In this document: positions 16,146 to 25,364 of the stretch, in pieces | Layout of the letters: every line of letters starts with the position of its first letter | Position numbering within the stretch: the first letter of the stretch is position 1 | NCBI GenBank assembly: GCA_947039275.1 | Contig: CAMQYL010000004.1 | Coordinates: 1 to 64,000, forward strand | Direction of reading: 5' to 3' | DNA length: 64,000 nt | Source: Amulumruptor sp947039275 | Lineage (GTDB): Bacteria > Bacteroidota > Bacteroidia > Bacteroidales > Muribaculaceae | The notes under the pieces: model-generated | What the model was told of the DNA's origin: nothing | Database searches by the model: none | Seen by the model: the letters and a program-made list of their open reading frames with translations, nothing else | Made by a program: the position numbers and the translations under genes

Positions 16146-16545
16146 TGTAGGGACATGCCGTGGCACAATGACACTAACTTAAGCGCCCAAAAGACCCAGT
16201 ATGGGTCTGATATATTAGGCATGGGTCATACAAGCTGTTTAGGCTTGGGTGACCCATGTTAATGAATAGCCACCTCCTTTTCCGCCTCTGTAGGAGGCGT
16301 ACACCTAATGTGGAGTATGTGTGCCTCCTATGGAGGCATTGATCAGGAGGGGATGATGCTACCATGGTCATACAAGCCTAAACAGCTTGTATGACCATGG
16401 CCTAATATGTTGACCTCCGCTGGAGGTCTTGCCTTTTAGAAGACATTTAGCTTAAGTTGGTGACATTGTGCCGTGGCACGTCCGCCAAGAGCCTGACCAC
16501 TAACATCCGTTTCTGCCAGCGGACATGCCACGGCATGTCCCTACA
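16146..16545. repeat. About 400-bp nested palindrome of hairpins
   Basis: The ends carry inverted copies of the dispersed repeat (16146-16165 and 16519-16545). Inside, 16156-16184 pairs with 16450-16478 (25 of 29 positions). Between them are six hairpins: 16192-16208 (7 bp), 16220-16258 (9 bp plus an inner 5 bp), 16283-16299 (6 bp), 16322-16338 (7 bp), 16362-16400 (perfect 16 bp) and 16412-16428 (7 bp). The second and fifth are inverted copies of each other, sharing a 23-base centre. The element sits between convergent genes and holds no credible reading frame. Confidence 0.8.
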
Positions 16546-16569
16546 ATGATGATGGTGTCATATTGACAA

Positions 16570-18231
16570 TCAGTGGTGCGTATACAGGAACCGCTTGATT
16601 GACCGCTTTGGAGTCTTCTCAAACTCCTCGTGGTGGAGCTTGATGCGACGTATCTGCGAGTAGGCTGGCAGATCCTTGTTGAGCACTTTGATGTTTTCTT
16701 GCATCACCTGTTCGAGCTGGGAGAGGGGAGTGCCCTGCGCAGTGGCAGCCTCGATGTCGGGATATATGAGGGCTGCGAGTTTGCCGTCGCCGTCATCTAT
16801 GACAAGCGACTCTGCCACAAGTGGCATGTTGTTGAGTTTCTGCTCTATCTCCTCGGGGTAGATATTCTGACCCGATGGACCGAGTATCATGTTTTTGTCA
16901 CGACCGCGAAGGTATATGTAGCCGTCCTGGTCCACGGTGCAGATGTCGCCGGTGTTGAGCCATCCGTCCTTGAGAGCTTCGGCTGTGGCTGCGGGATTCT
17001 TGTAATAACCCATCATCACGTTGTCACCTCTGAGCAGCAGCACTCCGGGTATTTTGGTGCCGTCGGGAGAGTCCACTTTCATCTCCATGCGAGGTGCTAT
17101 CCTGCCGCACGATCCGGGTCTCTGTTTGTCCCATGGACAGTATGCTACCAAGGGCGCACACTCGGTCATGCCGTAGCCCACGGTGAACGGGAATCTGATT
17201 TTGCGCAGGAATTCTGCGACATCCTCATTGAGGGCAGCTCCGCCTATGATGATTTCCTTTAGCTGTCCGCCAAACACGTTGATGATTTTTGTCCGTATAT
17301 CAGCGAGTATCTTGTCCTTGACCACAGGTGTCTTTAGAAGCATCTTCATGATTGGCTTGTCAATCACGGGGAACACCTTTGATTTGATGATTTTCTCAAG
17401 GATGAGTGGCACGGTGATGACGAGCTTGGGGCGAACTGCGGCAAATGCTTCCATGATGACACGCGGCGAAGGGGTGCGGCTGAGGAAATGTATGTTGCAT
17501 CCCTTGACAAACGGATGTAACATCTCTACGACGAACCCGTACATATGTGCCAGCGGCAGCATGCACACCATCCCGTCACCAGGCTTGAGAAACGTCAAGC
17601 CGTCGATGCAGAACTGTATGTTGCTCCACAGGTTTTTGTAGCTCAGCATCACTCCTTTAGAGAAGCCAGACGAGCCGGATGTATAGTTGATGAGAGCCAT
17701 CGTGGACGCCTCAGGGTCGGGATATTTCACATCTTCAGCCGAGAACCGTTCGGGATATTTCTCGCCGAAGTATAGATTGAGTTTCGCGCGTGTCTCGGTC
17801 AGCTTTTTGGAGCGTGACAGCAATATGCTGAAATCGTGGATGCGGATTATGCCTGTCAGTGCCGGCATGCAGCTGCCGTCGAGATTGTTCCACTGCGTCC
17901 CGGTGGTAAACAGCAGTTTTGCATCGCTGTCGTTGACCAGATGGTGTATGGTGTCGGGCTTGAACTCGTTGAGTATCGGCACTGCCACCGCTCCGTAGGT
18001 CAGGCATGCCATGGCAGCTACTGCCCAGTTGGCGGAGTTGCGTCCGCAGAGGGCTATTTTGTCGCCTTTGCGTATGCCGGTTTTCTCAAAAAATATGTGC
18101 AGTTTGGCGATCTTACGCCCCACATCTTTATAGGAGAGATTCGCACCGTGCATGTCACACAGTGCTTCCATGTCCCAGTTGTGGCGGATAGATTCCGCGA
18201 TATAGGCTGTCAGTGAAGTCTGTCGTTCCAT
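16570..18231 (-). CDS. AMP-forming acyl-CoA ligase (long-chain type)
   Basis: This 553-residue member of the ANL superfamily activates a carboxylic acid, probably a fatty acid, as an adenylate and then a CoA thioester. Visible motifs are A3 (YTSGSSGFSKGVM), A5 (YGMTECAP), A7 (GWLNTGD), A8 (RGRDKNMILGPSGQNIYPEE) and the C-terminal catalytic lysine region (KTPKRSIKR). There is no signal peptide. It is divergent from asd, with a 145-base gap holding promoter elements for both. Substrate chain length cannot be read from the sequence; an acyl-ACP or other acid is possible. Confidence 0.85.
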   Translation of the reverse strand: MERQTSLTAYIAESIRHNWDMEALCDMHGANLSYKDVGRKIAKLHIFFEKTGIRKGDKIALCGRNSANWAVAAMACLTYGAVAVPILNEFKPDTIHHLVNDSDAKLLFTTGTQWNNLDGSCMPALTGIIRIHDFSILLSRSKKLTETRAKLNLYFGEKYPERFSAEDVKYPDPEASTMALINYTSGSSGFSKGVMLSYKNLWSNIQFCIDGLTFLKPGDGMVCMLPLAHMYGFVVEMLHPFVKGCNIHFLSRTPSPRVIMEAFAAVRPKLVITVPLILEKIIKSKVFPVIDKPIMKMLLKTPVVKDKILADIRTKIINVFGGQLKEIIIGGAALNEDVAEFLRKIRFPFTVGYGMTECAPLVAYCPWDKQRPGSCGRIAPRMEMKVDSPDGTKIPGVLLLRGDNVMMGYYKNPAATAEALKDGWLNTGDICTVDQDGYIYLRGRDKNMILGPSGQNIYPEEIEQKLNNMPLVAESLVIDDGDGKLAALIYPDIEAATAQGTPLSQLEQVMQENIKVLNKDLPAYSQIRRIKLHHEEFEKTPKRSIKRFLYTHH

Positions 18232-18306
18232 TGGTTATTATTTACATATGACTGGTAAAGATAACAATTTAATGACACAATGTGTTAAACTTCGCGTGAA
18301 AATGTG

Positions 18307-18314
18307 TAAATTTG
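18307..18314 (+). promoter_or_regulatory. -7 box of asd
   Basis: TAAATTTG followed by C matches the Bacteroidales -7 box and lies 62 bases before the asd start. Confidence 0.5.
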
Positions 18315-18376
18315 CACTCGGATAAGAGACTCATTTTTACATTCACATACTCATTCACACTATCCTAATCAACACA

Positions 18377-19387
18377 ATGAAAGTTGCTATCGTGGGTGCC
18401 AGCGGCGCCGTAGGCCAGGAATTCCTGCGCGTTCTCGACGAACAAAACTTCCCTATTGACGAATTGCGCCTTTTCGGCTCCAAGCGCAGCGCGGGCCGCA
18501 CATACACATTCAAAGGCAAGGAAATCACCGTCAAGGAGCTCACCCATGACGCCGAGGATTTCCGCGGCATAGACTTCGCTTTCACATCGGCTGGTGCCGG
18601 TACTTCAAAGGAGTATGCTGACACCATCACCAAGTACGGTGCCGTGATGATTGACAATTCAAGCGCGTTCCGCATGGACACCGATGTGCCTCTGGTGGTG
18701 CCTGAAGTCAATGGCGACGATGCATTCAATGCTCCCCGCAATATAATCGCCAACCCCAACTGCACTACAATACAGATGGTCGTGGCTCTTAAGCCCATCA
18801 ATGATCTCACACCCATCAAGCGTGTGCATGTGGCGACTTATCAGGCTGCCAGCGGCGCAGGTGCTGCTGCCATGGACGAGCTTATCGAGCAGTATGCCCA
18901 GCTCCAGCGCGGCGACGAACCTACAGTGGAGAAATTCGCCTATCAGCTTGCTTACAATGTCATCCCCCACATCGATGTGTTCATGGACAATGGATATACC
19001 AAGGAGGAGATGAAGATGTTCAACGAGACTCGCAAGATCATGCACGCTCCCGAGCTGTCTGTCAGCGCGATGTGTGTCCGCGTTCCGGTGATGCGTGCCC
19101 ACAGCGAGGCTATCTGGGTGGAGACTGAGCGTCCCGTCACTCCGGCTGAGGCTCGTGAGGCATTCTCTAAGGCTGAGGGTCTGGTGGTTGTCGACGATCC
19201 TTCTAACAAGAAGTATCCCATGCCTCTCGACATCGCAGGCAAAGACCCTGTGTATGTGGGCCGTATCCGCGAAGATCTTGCCAATGCTAATGGACTGTCG
19301 TTCTGGATCGTGGGTGACCAGATCAAGAAGGGCGCCGCGCTCAATGCGGTGCAGATAGCCCAGTACATGCTTGCCCATAAGAAATAA
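18377..19387 (+). CDS. asd: Aspartate-semialdehyde dehydrogenase
   Basis: The protein reduces aspartyl phosphate to aspartate semialdehyde with NADPH, for lysine/diaminopimelate, threonine and methionine. The N-terminal Rossmann motif is VGASGAVG. The catalytic C129 sits in NPNCTT, and the active-site His segment is VPVMRAHSEAIW. At 336 residues it is full length for the bacterial family. The antiporter gene begins 8 bases after its stop, so the two are probably co-transcribed though not functionally related. Confidence 0.95.
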   Translation: MKVAIVGASGAVGQEFLRVLDEQNFPIDELRLFGSKRSAGRTYTFKGKEITVKELTHDAEDFRGIDFAFTSAGAGTSKEYADTITKYGAVMIDNSSAFRMDTDVPLVVPEVNGDDAFNAPRNIIANPNCTTIQMVVALKPINDLTPIKRVHVATYQAASGAGAAAMDELIEQYAQLQRGDEPTVEKFAYQLAYNVIPHIDVFMDNGYTKEEMKMFNETRKIMHAPELSVSAMCVRVPVMRAHSEAIWVETERPVTPAEAREAFSKAEGLVVVDDPSNKKYPMPLDIAGKDPVYVGRIREDLANANGLSFWIVGDQIKKGAALNAVQIAQYMLAHKK

Positions 19388-19395
19388 GCAGAGGC

Positions 19396-21537
19396 ATGCC
19401 TCTCATTACCTCACCGGTAGCGATATTCCTGACAGTATTACTGATAATACTGCTCGCTCCCTTATTGCTCAATAAGCTCAAGATACCGCATATCATCGGG
19501 CTTATCGCAGGGGGCATACTGGTGGGGCCCTATGGATTTGGCTTGCTTGCCCGTGATGCCGGATTTGAGGTGTTCGGGCAAGTAGGCCTTCTGTATCTCA
19601 TGTTCCTTGCAGGCATAGAGATTGACATGTACCACCTTAAGAAGAACATCTCCAAGGGTCTTGCTTTCGGTGCCATGACGTTTCTTGTGCCCTTAGTGCT
19701 CGGGGCAGTGGCGGTACACTATGCCCTCGGCATGACATGGCTGACAGCCACGCTGATGGCATCGATGTTTGCCGCACATACGCTGATAGGTTATCCCATA
19801 GTGAGCCGTTTCGGTCTGACCAAGTCGCCGTCGGTCATAATTGCTGTTGCAGGCACGATTGTGACGGTACTCGGATCGCTGATGGTGTTGGCGTCTATCG
19901 CCGATGTCATCAAGTTCGGTGCTTTTGAGGTCATTAATCTATTGAGGCTGTTTGGCGGACTGATACTCTACTGTGTGCTTGTGACGGTGGTGTATCCGAG
20001 GCTGACGCGTTGGTTTTTCCGCCGTTACCATGATGATACGGTGCAGTTTATATATGTACTCACATTGGTGTTCATTGCTGCCGCCGTCGCATCGTTCATA
20101 GGCATAGAGGGTGTGTTCGGAGCATTCTATGCCGGACTGGTGCTCAACCGTTACATCCCTTCGCGCTCATCGTTGATGGGCAGGATAGAGTTTGTGGGCA
20201 ATTCGATATTCATCCCTTATTTCCTGATAGGGGTGGGCATGATGATCAATGTGCGCCTTGTCGCATCCGACATGATGACTCTGGAGATAGCTGCTGTCAT
20301 GTGTGCTGTGGCGATGGTGGTCAAGTGGCTTGCGGCTTTTATTGCCCAGCTGTCGTTCCGCCTTTCGTCCATCGACCGTTCGATCATGTATCAGTTGAGC
20401 AATGCCCATACTGCGGTGGCTCTTGCGGTGGTGATGATAGGGCACAAATTAGGGGTATTTGACGAGGCTGTGCTTAATGCGACGGTGCTGATGATACTGG
20501 TTACATGCACCGTGTCGTCCTTCGGAGTAGAGAGGGCTGCCCGTAAGCTCGTGTTGCGTAATGTCGAAAAAGAGACCGATGCTGACGAAGGCGTACCGCA
20601 AAAGGCGCACCACACGCTTATCTCTGTAGCAGCCCCCCACAGTGCCAAACAGATGGTGGAAGTGGCGCGGTATATGCAGGGCAAGCAGAGCCAGTACAAC
20701 AAACTTTACGCCCTCCATGTGCGTAGCGACAATGCCCAGTCGTCGCGGACAGTGGGGCAGAACTCTCTGGAGGAAGCGCAGAAAGCAGCCAATGCGACAT
20801 CCTCTCGGCTGATACCCATAGAGCGGTATGACATCAACATAGTCACGGGTGTGCTTAACACTATGGCGGAGCGTGACATATCCACTCTGCATCTCGGACT
20901 GCATCGCCGCAGCCGCATCATTGACACGTTCCTCGGTTCCAAGATAGAGCAGTTGCTAAAATCCACCAATGCAATGGTGGTCATAAGCCGTATATTCATC
21001 CCTGTCAACACATTGTCACGAATAGTGGTGGTAGTCCCCTCCAAAGCGCAGTATGAGGGCGGTTTCCGTCACTGGGTGGAGGCTGTCGGCAATCTCACGC
21101 GAGAGGTCGGATGCAAAGTCGTGTTTTGTGGTGCAGATGAGACAAACCGCACGATACGTTCCGTGCTGCAGGCTGGACGTTTCGGCATCCGCCAGGAGTA
21201 TGTCGAGATCAGTTATGACGACGACTTCGTGTTGCTTCCTAACCGCATACATGAAGATGACCTGCTGGTAGTGGTTTCTGCCCGTCGTTCGTCGGTATCG
21301 TTCAGTCCCTCTATGGATGAGCTTCCAGAATTTTTGCAGAAATATTTCTCCTCCAATAATCTCATTATCCTCTATCCAGAGCATACTGGCACTGCCAACG
21401 TTATCGTGCCCACCATGGCAGAGACCATGACCGCCGACATCTCCGGCGCGCCGTCACCCATATGGATTATGCTCCGCCGCATCTATCGCCGCATCAATCC
21501 CTCCGACACCCCCCTCCGCCGCAAACTCAAGCTCTGA
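19396..21537 (+). CDS. CPA2-type cation/proton antiporter with stress domain
   Basis: The first 380 or so residues form about 12 membrane segments of the Na+/H+ or K+/H+ exchanger family. Family signatures are IPHIIGLIAGGILVGPYG near the start, FLAGIEIDMYHLKKN and the GVFGAFYAGLVLNR segment. The remaining 330 residues are soluble, with strand-helix patterns like tandem universal-stress-protein domains (TLISVAAPHSAKQMVEVARY, then SRIVVVVPSKAQYEGGFRHW). It would exchange monovalent cations for protons at the inner membrane. The transported ion is not determinable here. Confidence 0.85.
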   Translation: MPLITSPVAIFLTVLLIILLAPLLLNKLKIPHIIGLIAGGILVGPYGFGLLARDAGFEVFGQVGLLYLMFLAGIEIDMYHLKKNISKGLAFGAMTFLVPLVLGAVAVHYALGMTWLTATLMASMFAAHTLIGYPIVSRFGLTKSPSVIIAVAGTIVTVLGSLMVLASIADVIKFGAFEVINLLRLFGGLILYCVLVTVVYPRLTRWFFRRYHDDTVQFIYVLTLVFIAAAVASFIGIEGVFGAFYAGLVLNRYIPSRSSLMGRIEFVGNSIFIPYFLIGVGMMINVRLVASDMMTLEIAAVMCAVAMVVKWLAAFIAQLSFRLSSIDRSIMYQLSNAHTAVALAVVMIGHKLGVFDEAVLNATVLMILVTCTVSSFGVERAARKLVLRNVEKETDADEGVPQKAHHTLISVAAPHSAKQMVEVARYMQGKQSQYNKLYALHVRSDNAQSSRTVGQNSLEEAQKAANATSSRLIPIERYDINIVTGVLNTMAERDISTLHLGLHRRSRIIDTFLGSKIEQLLKSTNAMVVISRIFIPVNTLSRIVVVVPSKAQYEGGFRHWVEAVGNLTREVGCKVVFCGADETNRTIRSVLQAGRFGIRQEYVEISYDDDFVLLPNRIHEDDLLVVVSARRSSVSFSPSMDELPEFLQKYFSSNNLIILYPEHTGTANVIVPTMAETMTADISGAPSPIWIMLRRIYRRINPSDTPLRRKLKL

Positions 21538-21574
21538 CCCTTGAGCGCCCCCTCGCCTCAGCTCCCCTCTGACC

Positions 21575-21600
21575 TGTAGGGACATGCCGTGGCATGTCCG
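21575..21600 (+). repeat. Solo copy of the dispersed near-palindromic repeat
   Basis: TGTAGGGACATGCCGTGGCA followed by TGTCCG, identical over 26 bases to the copies at 28857 and 61132, but with no inverted partner nearby. It lies 37 bases past the antiporter stop. Confidence 0.8.
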
Positions 21601-21616
21601 CTCCCCCATGATCCAT

Positions 21617-21663
21617 ATAAGTCTTATAAGATTTATAAAACTTATAAGATTTATAAGACTTAT
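21617..21663. terminator. AT-rich inverted repeat after the antiporter gene
   Basis: Perfect 13-bp arms (ATAAGTCTTATAA at 21617-21629 and its complement at 21651-21663) with a partly self-complementary centre. It may act as a terminator for the asd-antiporter transcript. Confidence 0.5.
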
Positions 21664-21700
21664 CTCCCTGCAAATTTCCGATTTTTTAACAGTATCACCC

Positions 21701-21732
21701 TTTGGAGATTCGCGGAAAAGGTTGTAACTTTG
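21701..21732 (+). promoter_or_regulatory. Promoter of tRNA-Glu
   Basis: TTTG (21701-21704), 20 bases, then TAACTTTG (21725-21732) is a near-ideal Bacteroidales promoter, 62 bases before the tRNA. Confidence 0.75.
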
Positions 21733-21794
21733 CAGTGCAAATGAGAGAGACGCTTCTCTTGAAAATTGCGAAACATAGACCAAAAGGTGCACAT

Positions 21795-21867
21795 GGCGAT
21801 TTAGTGTAGAGGCCTAGCACGCCGCCCTCTCACGGCGGAAACTCGGGTTCGAATCCCGAATTCGCTA
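21795..21867 (+). tRNA. tRNA-Glu (anticodon CTC)
   Basis: A 73-base cloverleaf. The anticodon stem CCGCC/GGCGG holds the loop CTCTCAC, giving anticodon CTC, which reads GAG. The T arm is TCGGG-TTCGAAT-CCCGA and the D stem is GTGT/GCAC. The acceptor stem GGCGATT/ATTCGCT has a G-T pair and one T-T mismatch. No CCA is encoded. It has its own promoter and terminator. Confidence 0.9.
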
Positions 21868-21871
21868 CATT

Positions 21872-21908
21872 GACTGTCCTGATGATTTCCATCAGGACAG
21901 TCTCATTT
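21872..21908 (+). terminator. Terminator after tRNA-Glu
   Basis: A perfect 13-bp stem (GACTGTCCTGATG, 21872-21884, with 21890-21902), a 5-base loop, then TCATTTT. Confidence 0.8.
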
Positions 21909-21997
21909 TGTACGCATGCAAAATTTATGGCAGTGTTTCGGCTTATTTCGGAAAAAAATGCGAAATTTGCATGTTGAAACAAACTATACATATTTCA

Positions 21998-23041
21998 ATG
22001 GAGTTTACTGCAAATCAGCTCGCAGCTATGGTCAACGGGACCGTTGAAGGTGACGGAAATGTCACTCTCAATGATTTCGCCAAGATAGAGGAGGGATATC
22101 CCGGCGCTCTGTCGTTCTTAGCCAATCCTAAATATACACCATATATATATAAGACAGGCTCGTCTGCTGTCCTTGTCCGCAAGGATTTTGTCCCCGAGAG
22201 TCCTGTAAAAGCCACTCTTATCAGGGTTGAAGACCCGTATGCCACTGTCGCCCGACTGCTGACCATGGCGCAGCAGATGATGCAGAAGCTACCTGAAAAA
22301 ATCGAGACACCAAGCCATATAGGCGAGGGTGTCACTCTCGGTGAGCGTCTATACATAGGTGCATATGCCTATATCGGCGATGGCGCAAAGCTCGGCGATG
22401 ACGTGAAGATATATCCGCAGGCATATGTGGGCGATGGTGTGGAGATAGGCGAAGGCACCATCATATATCCCGGAGCTAAGATATATCACTCATGCCGCAT
22501 AGGCAAACATTGCATCATACATGCAGGTGCGGTGATCGGTGCCGACGGTTTCGGATTCGCTCCGGGAGCTGACGGTTACGAGAAGATACCTCAGATTGGC
22601 AACGTCGTGATACATGACAATGTGGAAATCGGCGCTAACACCACCGTGGATCGTGCGACGATGGGAAGCACAGTTATCAACCGTGGCGTGAAGCTTGACA
22701 ACCTCATACAGATAGCCCACAACTGCCAGATAGGAAGCGATACGGTCATGGCGGCACAGGCTGGCGTGGCTGGCAGCACACGCATCGGTGACCGCTGCAT
22801 GATAGGCGGTCAGGTCGGTTTTGCCGGGCATATCACCGTGGGCAATAACGTGCAGATAGGTGCACAGTCAGGCATCGCGTCATCTATTCCTGATACCGCA
22901 AGTTATATGGGTACTCCGGCTGTTCCGATGAGAGAATATGCCAAGAATGTCGTATATATCAAGCGTCTCCATGACCTGTTCAGTGGTCCGTGTGGAGAGA
23001 TGATCAACAAGCACCGCAAGCGTCCCGACAAAGACAAATAA
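21998..23041 (+). CDS. lpxD: UDP-3-O-acylglucosamine N-acyltransferase LpxD
   Basis: The enzyme adds the second hydroxyacyl chain in lipid A synthesis, using acyl-ACP. The N-terminal substrate-binding domain (about 1-100) is followed by a left-handed beta-helix of hexapeptide repeats, including IGEGVTLG, IGDGAKLG, VGDGVEIG and IGADGFGFAP. The catalytic histidine is H241 in QIAHNCQIG. The start at 21998 (MEFTANQLAAMV) fits the family; the frame is open 90 bases upstream but only into tRNA terminator sequence. It is the first of three lipid A genes, 38 bases before lpxC/fabZ. Confidence 0.95.
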   Translation: MEFTANQLAAMVNGTVEGDGNVTLNDFAKIEEGYPGALSFLANPKYTPYIYKTGSSAVLVRKDFVPESPVKATLIRVEDPYATVARLLTMAQQMMQKLPEKIETPSHIGEGVTLGERLYIGAYAYIGDGAKLGDDVKIYPQAYVGDGVEIGEGTIIYPGAKIYHSCRIGKHCIIHAGAVIGADGFGFAPGADGYEKIPQIGNVVIHDNVEIGANTTVDRATMGSTVINRGVKLDNLIQIAHNCQIGSDTVMAAQAGVAGSTRIGDRCMIGGQVGFAGHITVGNNVQIGAQSGIASSIPDTASYMGTPAVPMREYAKNVVYIKRLHDLFSGPCGEMINKHRKRPDKDK

Positions 23042-23079
23042 TACCTTAATCTTACAAAAAATAACATCCAATCGACCAT

Positions 23080-24462
23080 ATGAAGCAGATAACACTCAAA
23101 GAGCCTTTCAGCGTCAGCGGTAAAGGTCTCCACACAGGAGCAGTCATTGAGGCTACTTTCCTCCCGGCTCCCGAAAATACCGGTTACAAAATCAAGCGTA
23201 TCGACCTCGAAGGCGAACCTGTGATTGACGCCGTAGCCGAGAATGTCGTAAGCACCCAGCGTGGCACTGTCATTGCCAAGGGCGATGTCAAGGTCAGCAC
23301 CATAGAGCATGCCATGGCAGCCCTGTATGCTTCAGGTATCGACAACTGCCTGATTGCTCTCAACGGTCCGGAAATGCCCATCCTTGATGGCAGTGCGGTA
23401 GAGTATTGCGAGAAGATAGCTGCCGCAGGTCTTGAAGAGCAGAAGGCTGACAAGGATTTCTACATCGTCAAGCAGCGTATAGAGGTGAAGGATGAGGAAA
23501 CCGGAGCTTCAATCATCGTGCTGCCCGATGACCATTTCAGTGTGGATGCGATGATTGATTTCAACTCGCCTGTCCTCCCCAATCAGTATGCTTCGATGGA
23601 GCACATCGAAGAGTTTCCTGAGAATATAGCTTCAAGCCGCACATTCGTGTTCGTCCGTGAGGTCGAGCCTCTCCTCTCTGCCAACCTGATAAAGGGCGGA
23701 GACCTCGACAATGCCATCGTGATCTATGACAGCCCCATGGAGCAGAGTGAACTTGACCGTCTGGCTGACCTGATGAACGTGCCCCACAAAGATGTCAAAG
23801 AATTTGGCTTTATCAACAACAAACCCCTTACTTGGGCAAACGAGCCTGCGCGTCACAAACTGCTTGATGTGATAGGCGATGTGGCTCTCATAGGCAGGCC
23901 GCTCAAGGGCAAGATTCTTGCCACACGCCCCGGTCACTCAATCAACACCAAGTTTGCCAAGCAGGTGCGCAAGGAGGTGAAGCGTCAGGAGATACAGGCT
24001 CCCGTCTATGACCCCAATGCCACTCCGCTGCTTGACAACAATCAGATACGCGATCTGCTTCCCCACCGCTATCCGTTCCTGCTCATTGACAAAATCATTG
24101 ACATGAGCACCAACTATATCGTGGGTGTCAAGAACGTCACCACCAACGAACCCTTCTTTCAGGGTCATTTCCCCCAGGAACCGGTCATGCCGGGTGTGTT
24201 GCAGGTCGAGGCTATGGCACAGACAGCCGGCATATTGGTGCTTTCGCAGGTACCTGACCCCGAGCACTATTCCACCTACTTCATGAAGATTGACAATGTG
24301 AAGTTCCGTCAGAAAGTCATCCCCGGCGATACACTTATCTTCCACGTGTCGTTTATGACAGAGCTGCGTCGCGGATGTGCAGTGATGAAGGGCTATGCCT
24401 TCGTGGGCGACAAGATGGTGAGCGAGTGCGAATTCATGGCTCAGATAATCAAAAACAAGTAA
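23080..24462 (+). CDS. lpxC/fabZ: Fused LpxC deacetylase and FabZ dehydratase
   Basis: Residues 1 to about 305 are LpxC, the zinc deacetylase that commits UDP-acyl-GlcNAc to lipid A. Zinc and active-site signatures are H77 in TIEHAMAAL, KLLDVIGDVALIG and the GHSINTKFA segment. Residues from about 320 to 460 are FabZ, the 3-hydroxyacyl-ACP dehydratase, starting LLPHRYPFLLID, with catalytic H363 (QGHFPQEPVMPGV) and E377 (EAMAQTAG). Such fusions are established in Bacteroidetes and couple lipid A commitment to fatty-acid supply. All catalytic residues are intact in both halves. Confidence 0.95.
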   Translation: MKQITLKEPFSVSGKGLHTGAVIEATFLPAPENTGYKIKRIDLEGEPVIDAVAENVVSTQRGTVIAKGDVKVSTIEHAMAALYASGIDNCLIALNGPEMPILDGSAVEYCEKIAAAGLEEQKADKDFYIVKQRIEVKDEETGASIIVLPDDHFSVDAMIDFNSPVLPNQYASMEHIEEFPENIASSRTFVFVREVEPLLSANLIKGGDLDNAIVIYDSPMEQSELDRLADLMNVPHKDVKEFGFINNKPLTWANEPARHKLLDVIGDVALIGRPLKGKILATRPGHSINTKFAKQVRKEVKRQEIQAPVYDPNATPLLDNNQIRDLLPHRYPFLLIDKIIDMSTNYIVGVKNVTTNEPFFQGHFPQEPVMPGVLQVEAMAQTAGILVLSQVPDPEHYSTYFMKIDNVKFRQKVIPGDTLIFHVSFMTELRRGCAVMKGYAFVGDKMVSECEFMAQIIKNK

Positions 24463-24519
24463 ACACATACCTTAACGTCTGATTCCGATCATAAGGACAC
24501 AACATTTTTAATAACATCT

Positions 24520-25296
24520 ATGAAACAACCGTTATCCTACGTGCATCCCGATGCCAAGATAGCCGACAGCGTGGTTATCGAGCCGTTTGTCACCATCGAC
24601 AAAAATGTGGAGATAGGCGAAGGCACACGCATCGGCAGCAATGTCACCATACTTGAGGGTGCCCGTATTGGCAAAAACGTTACGATATTCCCTGGCGCGG
24701 TGATTTCAGCCATCCCCCAGGATCTTAAATTCCGCGGCGAGGAGACCACTGCCATCATCGGTGACAACACCGTCATACGCGAGTGTGTCACCGTCAACCG
24801 TGGCACAGCGGCAAAAGGCAAGACCGTGGTGGGCAAAAACTGCCTTATCATGGCTTATTGCCACGTGGCTCATGACTGTGTGGTCGGTGACCATGTGATC
24901 ATGTCCAATGCTACCCAGCTGGCAGGTGAAGTTGTTGTTGACAACTATGCCATCATCGGCGGCGGAGCCCTGGTGCATCAGTTCTGCCACATCGGACCAC
25001 ATGTGATGATTCAGGGAGGTGCGCTCATCAACAAGGACATTCCTCCCTATGTCAAAGCTGCGCGTGAGCCGATAGCCTATGCTGGCATCAACTCCATAGG
25101 TCTGCGTCGCCGCAACTTCTCAAGCGAGGTGATCCGTGAGATTCAGGAGATATACCGTTATCTCTATCTGTCAGGTCTCAACAACACTGATGCTGTGGAG
25201 CGTATAGAGGCAGAACTACCTGCAACTGCTGAGCGTGACGAGATAGTGATGTTCGTCCGTAACTCCAAGCGAGGCATCATCCGCGGTTACGTGTGA
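24520..25296 (+). CDS. lpxA: UDP-GlcNAc acyltransferase LpxA
   Basis: This is the first enzyme of lipid A synthesis, moving a hydroxyacyl chain from ACP to UDP-GlcNAc. At 258 residues it has a left-handed beta-helix of hexapeptide repeats, then a helical C-terminal domain starting near AGINSIGLRRRNF. The catalytic histidine is the second His of CHVAHDC, H118 here. Other signatures are IPQDLKF and RECVTVNRGT. It sits 57 bases after lpxC/fabZ in the same orientation, completing a lpxD-lpxC/fabZ-lpxA operon. Confidence 0.95.
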   Translation: MKQPLSYVHPDAKIADSVVIEPFVTIDKNVEIGEGTRIGSNVTILEGARIGKNVTIFPGAVISAIPQDLKFRGEETTAIIGDNTVIRECVTVNRGTAAKGKTVVGKNCLIMAYCHVAHDCVVGDHVIMSNATQLAGEVVVDNYAIIGGGALVHQFCHIGPHVMIQGGALINKDIPPYVKAAREPIAYAGINSIGLRRRNFSSEVIREIQEIYRYLYLSGLNNTDAVERIEAELPATAERDEIVMFVRNSKRGIIRGYV

Positions 25297-25364
25297 TGCA
25301 CGAGCCTGCGACCACTGTGAGCTGTTTTTAGAATATAACGATATAATCCTCAGCATACATAACC

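Noticed and set aside
16174..16371. 65-codon frame inside the nested palindrome
   Set aside because: It is made entirely of hairpin arms and has no independent coding signal.
21795..21867. tRNA-Glu as an integration site
   Set aside because: No integrase, att-like direct repeat or foreign genes next to it; standard lpx genes follow.
23080..24462. LpxC-FabZ fusion as novel or a sequencing artefact
   Set aside because: The fusion is established in Bacteroidetes and both halves have intact catalytic residues.
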